DNA of 32,373 bases from positions 1 through 32,373 of the forward strand of contig PWHE01000029.1 in NCBI GenBank assembly GCA_003554735.1. Reading direction: 5' to 3'. A program made the translations under genes and the position numbers. Under the pieces are notes generated by a model. The model was not told where the DNA came from and ran no database searches. It was given only the letters and a program-made list of their open reading frames with translations. The DNA is from Mollicutes bacterium. Lineage in GTDB: Bacteria > Bacillota_I > Bacilli_A > Izemoplasmatales > Izemoplasmataceae. Shown piece by piece: positions 7,972 through 15,704 of the stretch; position 1 is the first letter of the stretch, and every line of letters begins with the position of its first letter.

Positions 7972-10057
7972 GATTCATCAGCTCCATGAGGTGCTCGGGT
8001 GTGGCGGGGATTTTGTAGATGCGCCGGCCGATGGCCTGCTCAATTGCGAGCGCCACCGAAGGAGCACCGCCCACAAGCGTCAGTTCACCGGCGCCTTTCG
8101 CTCCGTACGGCCCAAGCGGGTAGGGGTTGTCAATTAACTTGTTGTGCATCCGTGGCGTGTCCGCCGCGGTCGGGATGATGTAGTCGGTAAGGTTCTTTTG
8201 AAGCAGTTTTCCGGCATTATGTTCCATTTTCTCAAGCGTCGCGTAACCTACCGCCTGAGCCTGGCCGCCATCGGCCTGCCCCAGAACGACACGTTCGTCG
8301 ATGGCTTTGCCAACATCATAGATGTTCCACATGTCTTTGACCTTCACTTCATAAGTGTTCGGGTCAACCGCCACTTCTGTCACGTTGATGCCCCAGGAGT
8401 AAGCGGGATAGGCGTCGCCTGTCATGGTGTCTTGGTCCCACTTGACATAATCGGGCTGTCGGTATGATTCCTCCACGACGAGTTCCTGTCCGCTGACCCA
8501 TTGCTCGGAGAGTTTCCGCGTCGCTCTGGCAACAAGACCGCCGACGACCATCATGGTTCGCGAAGCGACAGTGGGTCCGCTGTCGGTGACATAGCGGGTA
8601 TCGGGATTCTTGAAGTGCACGTTTTCAATCGGGATTTCCAGCAGGGATGCGACCAGTTTTCGCATCGTCGTTTTCGGACCTTGCCCCATATCGACGGCTG
8701 CGATCAGGATATGGACGTCATCCTTGTCATCCTTTTTCAAACGGATGCGGGCACGGATTTTCTCCTGTTCTCCGCTGCCTGTGAACCCACAACCGTGCAA
8801 GAACCAGCTCATGCCGATACCCTTGAAGACATCGGGATCCTGATAGGCCTTGTGTTTTTCATGATAAGCGGAATCCTCCATGATTGTCTCAAGCATCTCG
8901 TTGAGCAGAATCGGATCTCTGAAGACGCCGCCCGTGGCGGTCAAATCCCCTTGAGCGGCCATATGGCGCATTTTGTACTCAAGCGGATTCTCACCGAGGT
9001 CTTCGGCGATGTGATTGATGAACATTTCAATCGCGAAAATCATCTGTGGAGCACCGAAGCCTCTGAACGCACCGTTTGGTACGGTATTGGTCAGATAGAC
9101 GTCCCCTTTGCAGTTGACGTGATCAATCGTATAGGCGTTTGTGACTGCGAGCATGCCTCGGGAAAGCACCACTTGCGAGAGCCCCATATAGGCGCCGCCA
9201 TCGATGCCGATGTGACTGCGGATGCCCCGGATGTGCCCCGTTTCGTCAACAGCCGCTTCCATGTGTATTTTGGCCGGATGACGTTTGGTGGTCACTTCCA
9301 TGTCCTCTTCACGTTCAAAGACGAGTTTGATGGGCTTGCCGACCTTCGCCACGGCCACCGCAAGCTGACAGCCGATCAATGAGGGATATTCTTCTTTTCC
9401 ACCAAACGCGCCGCCGACAGCCGCTTGGATGACGCGGACCTTGTCATCGTCCATCCCCATGGTTGTTTTGACGGCGTTTTTTACATAATACGGACATTGA
9501 ATCGAGCCGATCAGTGTGACGCCATCGTTTTCGGGATAGCCGATGAAACCTTGCGGTTCGATGTAGGTCTGTTCCTGGTAGGATGTCTCATAGCCGTATG
9601 TGATGATCTTATGCGCCTTTTTGAAGGCGTGCTTGGGATTTCCTTTGGTAAATTCAAGCGCTTTGTGCGAGTCGCTGAGGTCAAAGACCGGGGTCTGTTC
9701 GTCATACGTGATCTTGACATCCCCGACAATGTCCTTGATGACTTCCTTGTCGGGACCCACAATCAGCATGATGGGTTCACCGATGTGATTGACCGAATTT
9801 TCTGCGAAAACGGGCCAATCCTCGTGCAGCATGTGCACGTAGTTCTCTGCGGGTATGTCGGCCGCATCCACGGTATAATACCCTTTCGGCATGGAAGGGA
9901 TGCTGATGTGTCTGATTCTCCCTTTGGCGATGGTGCTACGTATCGTCTTGGCATAAAGCATGCCTTCCATGGTGATATCCGATGTATATATGGCTTCGCC
10001 GGATATCTTTTCGCGGCCTTCGACGTTGTCGATCGATTTCGAGATATCGCGTTTCAT
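7958..10057 (-). CDS. xdhA: Molybdenum hydroxylase set 2, Mo-binding subunit (xanthine dehydrogenase-like)
   Basis: This 699-residue catalytic subunit has the cofactor motif GGAFGGKE (215-222), GAFRGFGAPQ (329-338), a DMGQGP glutamine motif, and the catalytic base E658 in GAKGAGE near the C-terminus. The E222/R332 pair matches the two substrate-orienting residues of xanthine oxidoreductase (Glu802 and Arg880 in the bovine enzyme), which supports a hydroxypurine substrate. It is somewhat shorter than usual (about 750-780). The start is set at ATG 10057 (MKRDIS), 1 base after the preceding stop; the ORF can be extended 39 codons upstream, but that part lies in the PreA-like gene. No in-frame stop interrupts it, so no selenocysteine is encoded; a labile selenium ligand could be added after translation. 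Confidence 0.92.
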   Translation of the reverse strand: MKRDISKSIDNVEGREKISGEAIYTSDITMEGMLYAKTIRSTIAKGRIRHISIPSMPKGYYTVDAADIPAENYVHMLHEDWPVFAENSVNHIGEPIMLIVGPDKEVIKDIVGDVKITYDEQTPVFDLSDSHKALEFTKGNPKHAFKKAHKIITYGYETSYQEQTYIEPQGFIGYPENDGVTLIGSIQCPYYVKNAVKTTMGMDDDKVRVIQAAVGGAFGGKEEYPSLIGCQLAVAVAKVGKPIKLVFEREEDMEVTTKRHPAKIHMEAAVDETGHIRGIRSHIGIDGGAYMGLSQVVLSRGMLAVTNAYTIDHVNCKGDVYLTNTVPNGAFRGFGAPQMIFAIEMFINHIAEDLGENPLEYKMRHMAAQGDLTATGGVFRDPILLNEMLETIMEDSAYHEKHKAYQDPDVFKGIGMSWFLHGCGFTGSGEQEKIRARIRLKKDDKDDVHILIAAVDMGQGPKTTMRKLVASLLEIPIENVHFKNPDTRYVTDSGPTVASRTMMVVGGLVARATRKLSEQWVSGQELVVEESYRQPDYVKWDQDTMTGDAYPAYSWGINVTEVAVDPNTYEVKVKDMWNIYDVGKAIDERVVLGQADGGQAQAVGYATLEKMEHNAGKLLQKNLTDYIIPTAADTPRMHNKLIDNPYPLGPYGAKGAGELTLVGGAPSVALAIEQAIGRRIYKIPATPEHLMELMNHEDH

Positions 10058-10058
10058 G

Positions 10059-11156
10059 CTATCCACCCAACCCTTTGCCGAGCATGGTGATGGCATTCGT
10101 CGGGCAAATGGAGACACAATGGCCGCATGAGAAACATTTCTCGGCGTCAAACATGATTCGTTCTTTGAATTCAATGGCGAAATACGGGCAGGTTTTTACA
10201 CAGAGCATGCATTCGATGCAGCGTTCCTTGATAAGCTCCGGCAGTTCGTCAGTGTAGGTCACGTCGTTTTGAAGATCGGTGTCGATCACTTCCTGAACTG
10301 ATGAGAAACCATATTTGTCAAGGGCGGCGGGAAGGTCGTCGATGATTTTCTTGTACAGCTGTTTGCCTTTGAGGAGTGCGCCCGATAGCATCTGCACCGC
10401 CGAGGCTCCGGCAAGCAAAAACTCGATGATGTCATCGGCGCTTTGGATGCCGCCCACGCCGATCACATTCAGGTCGGGTTCAGCTTGCTTGATCTTATAG
10501 ACCACACCAAGCGCGAGGTTCTTGATGAGCGGACCGGTGGTCCACGCAAACCCGTCCTCGGCGCCGTATTCAATGCGGCGTTGAGCGATGTTGATGTTCA
10601 ACGTCGGACCGAGCGAATTGATGGCGACGACACCGTTCGCACCAGCTTCCTTGATGGCTTTCGCAAAGCCTTCGGGGTCCGGGAGATGCGGGCTGATTTT
10701 CATGTAGACCGGCTTATCCGTATGCGCCCGGATGGTTTTCACCGTAGCGGCGATGACACTGAGGTCAGTGCCCACATAATGGGTCGACACTTCAAAGGCG
10801 TCCGCAAACGCATCCAGTGTCGGGATCAGTGTTTCCATATCCGCTTTTGAGTATCCGACGGACACGATAAGGGGTCGGTCGTTGTTCTTTTTGAAGTTGG
10901 GAAGAAACGATTCCGTCCAGTCCTCCAATGCGTGCTCACTCCAGAGTTCCGAGTTCATGACATGGTTTTTCCCGGCCTTGATGCAAGGTTTGGGGATGGT
11001 CGGCAGTTTGGTGGAGATGGTCTTGGTGACCACGGCACCGCAACCGGCGTCATCACGCATGAACAATAGTTTTTCAAGATCGCCGACAAGGGGACCGCTT
11101 GCGGGCATGAGCGGATTGGAAAGCGTCATGCCGTCGAATGGGGTTTTCAGGTTCAT
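10059..11156 (-). CDS. PreA-like dihydroorotate/dihydropyrimidine dehydrogenase flavoprotein with 2x[4Fe-4S]
   Basis: This 365-residue protein has an FMN-binding TIM barrel (about 1-290) fused to a C-terminal ferredoxin domain with C313, C316, C319, C323 and C341, C344, C347, C351. This is the layout of PreA, the catalytic subunit of bacterial dihydropyrimidine dehydrogenase. The FMN-phosphate motif IGVGGIQSADDIIEFLLAGA (232-251) is present. The catalytic loop, usually N-x-S-C-P-H in PreA or N-x-S-[CS]-P-N in dihydroorotate dehydrogenases, reads VSTHYVG (123-129), so the acid Cys/Ser is not recognisable. The NAD(P)H/FAD partner PreT is not encoded here. It occupies the place of the large YgfK oxidoreductase of related clusters. 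A reductive step on a purine-derived ring is plausible (inference). It overlaps ssnA by 4 bases (ATGA). Confidence 0.8.
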   Translation of the reverse strand: MNLKTPFDGMTLSNPLMPASGPLVGDLEKLLFMRDDAGCGAVVTKTISTKLPTIPKPCIKAGKNHVMNSELWSEHALEDWTESFLPNFKKNNDRPLIVSVGYSKADMETLIPTLDAFADAFEVSTHYVGTDLSVIAATVKTIRAHTDKPVYMKISPHLPDPEGFAKAIKEAGANGVVAINSLGPTLNINIAQRRIEYGAEDGFAWTTGPLIKNLALGVVYKIKQAEPDLNVIGVGGIQSADDIIEFLLAGASAVQMLSGALLKGKQLYKKIIDDLPAALDKYGFSSVQEVIDTDLQNDVTYTDELPELIKERCIECMLCVKTCPYFAIEFKERIMFDAEKCFSCGHCVSICPTNAITMLGKGLGG

Positions 11157-12463
11157 TTTGAATCACCGACTTCCTTTTCAATGGTATGCCAGACCGTTTC
11201 CGCGCGTGATCTTGCCTGACGATATAGCGTTTCAGCCGATCGGTCAATCGTGTAGTTGCTGACCAATTGTCGGCCGCCTATAAAGACATGAGAGGGCTTG
11301 AAGCTGCTGAATGCGCCAAAGAACAGATGACCGAGGGCGTTCGCCTTGTGAATCGGGGTGGGCGGAATATAAGGCAGCATGAGCATGTCCGCCTCATAGC
11401 CGGGTGAAAGTTTTCCAAGCCGGATGCCAAAACGATCCGATGCATACGCGTAGGTATCCTTGATGATCCGTTCAAGGTCATCAAGGCCAAAGGCTTCCGG
11501 CGTGTTTTCTTTGACGTGTTGGGTGAAGAACAGATTGAGATACTCCGTGGTGACCGATGAAGACAAACCGTCGTTGCCGATGATGACGGGGATGCCTTTC
11601 CTGCGTAAAAGCGCATAGTTCGGAACGTCAATTCCGTTGTTCATGTTGGACCCCGGATTGAGCGCGACGACGCACTGGCGTTTTTTGAGGATGTCTGCCT
11701 CGTTTTCATCAATATACAGTGCGTGGGTGATGATGCTTCCCGCATTGAGCAGCCCGTGTCTGTCAAGTCGCTCAATCACGCGTTCGCCATACTTCTCAAC
11801 ACAGTCGTCCTCATCCATTTTGTCCTCGGCGACATGAATATGGATGGGCGCATCGCCAAGGTTCGCCTTGACTTTCTTCAGTGTCTCCTCGCTCAAGGTG
11901 AGTGAGGCGTGCAAACCGAAAAGCCCTTGATGCATGGTGCTTTTCGTCTGCATAAAGGCGCGGTTCTCCGCAATGCATGCATCCACGTCGAAACGGTCGG
12001 AGGTTTCAAATGCGTAACAGCCACGGACACCGACCGTATCGGTCATCGCCTCTTTCAGTGTGGCGAGCGAATCCTTGATGGTGCCGGAGGCGTGATGGTC
12101 GATGATCGTGGTCACGCCGTTTTTCAGGTGGTCCACGGCATTGACAATGCCCGAATAAAAGATTGAATCTCTAGTGAGCCGCTTATCAAGACGCCACCAC
12201 TGTCCTTCGAGGATATCCATGAAATCGTTGTATTCGAAATCGTTCAGCCACCCACGGGCGAATGTGGAATAAACATGGGTGTGCCCCACAATCATCGATG
12301 GCATGAGCATTGTGTCCTTGCCGTCGATGATCTCATAGCCCCGGTCGATGAAATCCTCCATCGACCCTTTTTCAATGATTGTCTCATCGAAGACCACATA
12401 ACCGTGTTCGTGAAAATCGTGGTAATCATAGACAATCGCGTTAATGATCGCTTTTTTCTTCAT
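11153..12463 (-). CDS. ssnA: SsnA-like amidohydrolase
   Basis: This 436-residue metal-dependent amidohydrolase is of the SsnA/chlorohydrolase/guanine deaminase branch. Metal and active-site residues are intact: HTH (61-63), HIHVAED (208-214), ITHALY (245-250) and the Asp in GNDG (296-299). SsnA is a standard member of the xdh-ygfK-hyuA clusters of E. coli and many anaerobes. In guanine deaminases this fold removes an amino group, but the SsnA substrate has to be taken from the pathway context. The start is placed at ATG 12463 (MKKKAII), because GGGGAG lies nine bases upstream. An in-frame GTG 21 bases further upstream would put this site inside the coding region. It overlaps hyuA by 23 bases. 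Confidence 0.88.
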   Translation of the reverse strand: MKKKAIINAIVYDYHDFHEHGYVVFDETIIEKGSMEDFIDRGYEIIDGKDTMLMPSMIVGHTHVYSTFARGWLNDFEYNDFMDILEGQWWRLDKRLTRDSIFYSGIVNAVDHLKNGVTTIIDHHASGTIKDSLATLKEAMTDTVGVRGCYAFETSDRFDVDACIAENRAFMQTKSTMHQGLFGLHASLTLSEETLKKVKANLGDAPIHIHVAEDKMDEDDCVEKYGERVIERLDRHGLLNAGSIITHALYIDENEADILKKRQCVVALNPGSNMNNGIDVPNYALLRRKGIPVIIGNDGLSSSVTTEYLNLFFTQHVKENTPEAFGLDDLERIIKDTYAYASDRFGIRLGKLSPGYEADMLMLPYIPPTPIHKANALGHLFFGAFSSFKPSHVFIGGRQLVSNYTIDRSAETLYRQARSRAETVWHTIEKEVGDSK

Positions 12464-13748
12464 TGAGCAATCTCCCCTTTCCACCCAGGAACGTGCGATC
12501 TTTCATGATGAAACGTCCCCGGGACATGGTGCATTTGACGTGGCCCTTGACGGGCTGGTTCAGATACGGGTTGTAATCGGTCGCGTTATGAAACGTATCG
12601 ATGGTGCGGTCGGTTTCCTCGTAGATGAACAGATCGGCATCATAGCCTTCCTTGATGCGGCCCTTTTTGGGAAGCCGCATCTTTTGGGCGACATTGCGCG
12701 TCATTTTGTCGATGATGGAAGGACCGAAGCGGGCATACATGATGTCAAAAGCCTGTTCGACGCCTGGGATACCAAGCGGCATGTCAATCAGTCTTTCATT
12801 GTGTTTGTCCGCTTTGTTAAAGGCACAGTGATCGGTGCCGATGGTACCGATCGAGTCTATATTTCCAATCAGGGTTGTTCGCTCTTTTTCACTCCGCAAA
12901 GGCGGTGCGAAGGTGAAATAGCGGCCTTGATCATTTTTGAGCATCTTCGTTGAAAAGGTAAAGTATTGCGGGCAACTCTCGACGTGAAAGCGACGATTCA
13001 GAATGCCTGAAAACCGCTCTTTGAGACGTTCGATCGTATGACCGCTGCTAAGATGCACCATGTAGAGCTCCCCGTGCGTACGATTGACAAGTTCAGCAAG
13101 CGCGAGCGCTTCACTGGTTTCGCTTTCGCTCGGACGCGAGCGGGGGAGATCTTGATGCGTATAGGTTTCATCCAACGTAATCATCGCGTCATTCTCGATG
13201 TGCGCAAGCAACAAAAACGGATAGTGGTTTTGAAGCCCGAGCAAAGTCTCGATGGTTTCACGGTCGCTCATCCGCCCCGATTCCGAATACGTCGTGAACA
13301 CTTTGAGCGAATCAAGCTTCAAATCGCGCATCGTCATGACATAATCCTTCAAATCGCAATCAGTCGACTTGAGTGTAGCGTGAAATTTGTGATCAAGGCA
13401 AGCATCGGAGGCTTCCTTTTTTCTTTTATCGTATGTCTCACGGAGCGACCGGGGTGAATCCGAAGGGTCGAGAAAATCAAGGAACGTGGTCACACCGCCG
13501 AATGCGGCCGCTTTCGAGCCGGTGTGAAAATCGTCACGCGAGACATATCGGCCCAGGTCGAGTGAAAAATGGACGTGCGGATCGATGATCCCCGGAATGA
13601 CAAGATTCCCTTCGGCGTCATACGTTGAGTCGCACGCTTCGATTGTCTTTTTCAAAGCGACGATGCGACCGTCACTGATGTAGACGTTAAGCGGCACAAA
13701 GCGTCCTTCCTGATAGACGCGGCCGTTAATGATCCCTTTGTCGTAGAT
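12441..13748 (-). CDS. hyuA: Hydantoinase/dihydropyrimidinase-like cyclic amidohydrolase, unusual start
   Basis: This cyclic amidohydrolase of the D-hydantoinase/dihydropyrimidinase/dihydroorotase family opens imide rings. The dinuclear metal site is complete: DPHVHF, the carboxylated Lys in LKVFTTYS, His in LLAHIEND, His in MVHLSSG and Asp in IGTDHC. The conventional start is GTG 13697 (418 residues), with a good AGGAAGGA site. However, the same frame upstream encodes YDKGIINGRVYQEGRF, which is exactly the expected first beta-strands of the family. No ATG, GTG or TTG exists between these residues and the upstream gene. The coordinates given start at ATC 13748 (435 residues), where homologues would have Met-Tyr-Asp. 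ATT 13751 is equally possible. The end overlaps ssnA by 23 bases. Confidence 0.85.
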   Translation of the reverse strand: MYDKGIINGRVYQEGRFVPLNVYISDGRIVALKKTIEACDSTYDAEGNLVIPGIIDPHVHFSLDLGRYVSRDDFHTGSKAAAFGGVTTFLDFLDPSDSPRSLRETYDKRKKEASDACLDHKFHATLKSTDCDLKDYVMTMRDLKLDSLKVFTTYSESGRMSDRETIETLLGLQNHYPFLLLAHIENDAMITLDETYTHQDLPRSRPSESETSEALALAELVNRTHGELYMVHLSSGHTIERLKERFSGILNRRFHVESCPQYFTFSTKMLKNDQGRYFTFAPPLRSEKERTTLIGNIDSIGTIGTDHCAFNKADKHNERLIDMPLGIPGVEQAFDIMYARFGPSIIDKMTRNVAQKMRLPKKGRIKEGYDADLFIYEETDRTIDTFHNATDYNPYLNQPVKGHVKCTMSRGRFIMKDRTFLGGKGRLLNEEKSDH

Positions 13749-13756
13749 AATCCCAC

Positions 13757-14230
13757 CTACTCTCTCAATAGTGTGTATGTACGCACCCCGAAGGTCACTT
13801 CGAAGGCATCAAGCAAATCCTCCCTGACGACCAGCACGAGGTCGCGATTGGACTCGATCGCTCGCCGGATCAGCGGGTAGAACCCTTTCCGGTTGACTTC
13901 AAGCAATCCGACTTCATCAAAATAAAGCGGCTCGACATCCTTTTCAAGCAGCGCCTCGAACGTTTCCTCAACCCACTGCATGGCCGGTGCGCTCAGATGG
14001 TAGGGACCGATGACTTCATGAGTTTCAAAGGAGGGACCCATGTCGTCGGCATGCGTGATGAGGCAGCGGCGCTCAGCGGTCGAGAGTCGTCTCATGTGAT
14101 AGGTCGAAGGCCTACCTTTTTTCATGGTCTTTTCGCTTACGAACCCGTCGCCTTGTCGCCTTGTTTCATAATGGCGCAGAAGTCGGCTCGATTTACCGGC
14201 GTTAATCCTCCCAGTAACGATGCTTATCAT
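13757..14230 (-). CDS. Small P-loop NTPase (THEP1/DUF2478-like)
   Basis: This 157-residue P-loop protein has a Walker A motif GRINAGKSS (7-15) and a Walker B-like YFDEVG (103-108). Size and layout resemble the THEP1/nucleoside-triphosphatase and DUF2478 families, some of which are found near molybdenum genes. It lies between the XdhC-type maturation factor and the hydantoinase in the operon. There it may serve Mo-cofactor handling or enzyme assembly (inference), possibly replacing the accessory protein YqeC, which is not in the window. The start ATG 14230 has GGGAG seven bases upstream. It overlaps the upstream gene by 29 bases. The family assignment is from motifs only. Confidence 0.65.
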   Translation of the reverse strand: MISIVTGRINAGKSSRLLRHYETRRQGDGFVSEKTMKKGRPSTYHMRRLSTAERRCLITHADDMGPSFETHEVIGPYHLSAPAMQWVEETFEALLEKDVEPLYFDEVGLLEVNRKGFYPLIRRAIESNRDLVLVVREDLLDAFEVTFGVRTYTLLRE

Positions 14231-15044
14231 CGGCGGTCTCCCTCATGTGCTTATGGCCGGTTTTGCCGTGGGATACGGCGAGCATTTCAGACGCGATTGA
14301 AATTGCGATCTCCTCTGGTGATCCGCCGCCGATGTCAAGACCGATCGGCGAATAGAAGTTGGAAAGGTCGATCTCGCGGCCGAAGGTCTCATATGTCCTG
14401 TCAATGTATTCCCTCAGTTTCTTGAGTGAACAGAGCATGCCCATGTATTTCGGTTTGAGGGAACGTTCGAGGACTTTGTTGATGACGTGATAATCGTATT
14501 TGTGACTCGGCGTGCAGACGACAATGAAACTGTCGTCACGAATCGGTTCATTGTCAATGAACGTCGCGAACGATTCGAGCACCTTCCTGTCGGCGCCGTC
14601 GAATTTTTCAAGCACCACCTCGCGCTCATCGATGACCGTGAGATGAAAATCCATGGTCTTAAGTACTTTCGCCAGAGCCTGTGATACGTGACCGGCCCCG
14701 AAGAGATAGACATACTCCTTGGCACCGATGAACTCATAAAAGAGTGTCACGACACCACCGCATACCATAGGCAGCGTCTTCGCCTCAGGTACGACCTCGC
14801 CTTTGTTGAGGAGATATTTCTCCAATACATTTTGGCGGCTTTTAAACAGTGTCCCGGCTTTGTCAACCGCATGGTATTCAAGGTTTCCACCGCCTACTGT
14901 CCCAATCATGGTCCCGTCTTCGCCGACCAACAGTTTCTTTCCGACTTCAACAGGACCTTCCCCCGTTTTATCGACGGCTGTGATCAAGACGCAGTCTTTG
15001 CCTTCTTTTTTATAATGCATTATGTGTTCATAAATGTCGGTCAT
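14202..15044 (-). CDS. XdhC/CoxI-family molybdenum hydroxylase maturation factor
   Basis: This 280-residue protein has the XdhC layout. An N-terminal XdhC/CoxI domain carries GTVGGGNLE (48-56) and MVCGG (93-97). A C-terminal Rossmann domain follows with FGAGHVSQALAK (115-126) and the closing motif GLDIGGGSPEEIAISIASE. Members bind molybdenum cofactor, protect it and help insert the terminal sulfur (or selenium) before loading into xanthine dehydrogenase-type enzymes. One copy here would have to serve both Mo hydroxylases. The start is placed at ATG 15044 (MTDIYEH), with AAAGGA eight bases upstream; an ATG three codons earlier overlaps that site and is unlikely. Confidence 0.88.
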   Translation of the reverse strand: MTDIYEHIMHYKKEGKDCVLITAVDKTGEGPVEVGKKLLVGEDGTMIGTVGGGNLEYHAVDKAGTLFKSRQNVLEKYLLNKGEVVPEAKTLPMVCGGVVTLFYEFIGAKEYVYLFGAGHVSQALAKVLKTMDFHLTVIDEREVVLEKFDGADRKVLESFATFIDNEPIRDDSFIVVCTPSHKYDYHVINKVLERSLKPKYMGMLCSLKKLREYIDRTYETFGREIDLSNFYSPIGLDIGGGSPEEIAISIASEMLAVSHGKTGHKHMRETADDKHRYWED

Positions 15045-15068
15045 GAATGCCATCCTTTGCAGAGTAAT

Positions 15069-15704
15069 TTAGATGAAATATGAAACAACCAGCGCCAACG
15101 TCAAAGCAAGTGGCGCCAAGGAAGGGTGTAAACGCATTTCGCGCAACGACGGTGCGGCGATTTTGTTGATCAATATGAAAATCAATACACCCACCACGGC
15201 GCTGATCAGCCCCTCAATGAGCGTGAACGTAGCGAATGCTTGCATGGTTGCAAGGTGTGGGCTGAAAAATTCGATGGGCGAGGCGATGAGAGCCTGATGC
15301 CAAAGCATATATGCCGCTCGCCAACCGATGGACGCGAGTACAAAACCGCCTGCAAGCGAGGGGAGCGTCTTTTTGTTCAGCATGCCAACGGCTCCGATGA
15401 CGACAAGACTTTGCAGAATGATGGAGGCCATCGGGTTGGTGACGCTGAACGTCGGTACGGGTGTCAATAGATTCACCGACTTGATGGCGGCAGCGATGAT
15501 GGCGACCATCAGCATGGCACGTCGGCTCGGAAGCCGGCGATACGATGTCACTAGAACGGCAGCGCCGATCGGGAACATGACGCTCCCTGCGATGAACGGA
15601 ACTGGAATCAAGTGAAGCGCGAAACCAAGCGTCGCTTCCAGGATGCCCCAGAGTGCTCCGAAAAATATAACATGGCTCAGAAATTTCATGGTTTTGATAT
15701 TCAT
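15069..15704 (-). CDS. Small integral membrane protein, possibly ECF S-component-like
   Basis: This 211-residue, very hydrophobic protein has about six membrane segments (roughly residues 8-30, 33-52, 60-80, 90-107, 112-135 and 155-185), with a last hydrophobic stretch at the C-terminus. Size and topology resemble the substrate-binding S-components of energy-coupling factor transporters, and it lies in the middle of a purine catabolic operon that lacks a purine permease. Uptake of a purine or related base, or of a cofactor precursor, is possible, but there is no sequence motif that proves it. The start ATG 15704 overlaps the stop of the upstream Mo subunit gene (ATGA), with AAGGAGAAGGAT upstream. 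Family uncertain. Confidence 0.7.
   Translation of the reverse strand: MNIKTMKFLSHVIFFGALWGILEATLGFALHLIPVPFIAGSVMFPIGAAVLVTSYRRLPSRRAMLMVAIIAAAIKSVNLLTPVPTFSVTNPMASIILQSLVVIGAVGMLNKKTLPSLAGGFVLASIGWRAAYMLWHQALIASPIEFFSPHLATMQAFATFTLIEGLISAVVGVLIFILINKIAAPSLREMRLHPSLAPLALTLALVVSYFI

Noticed and set aside
8501-9382. 293-codon open frame on the plus strand
   Set aside because: Antisense to the Mo subunit gene, which has complete family motifs.
12441-13748. Frameshift in the hydantoinase gene
   Set aside because: The upstream N-terminal residues are in the same frame as the rest of the gene, so no frameshift is needed; only the start codon is unusual.
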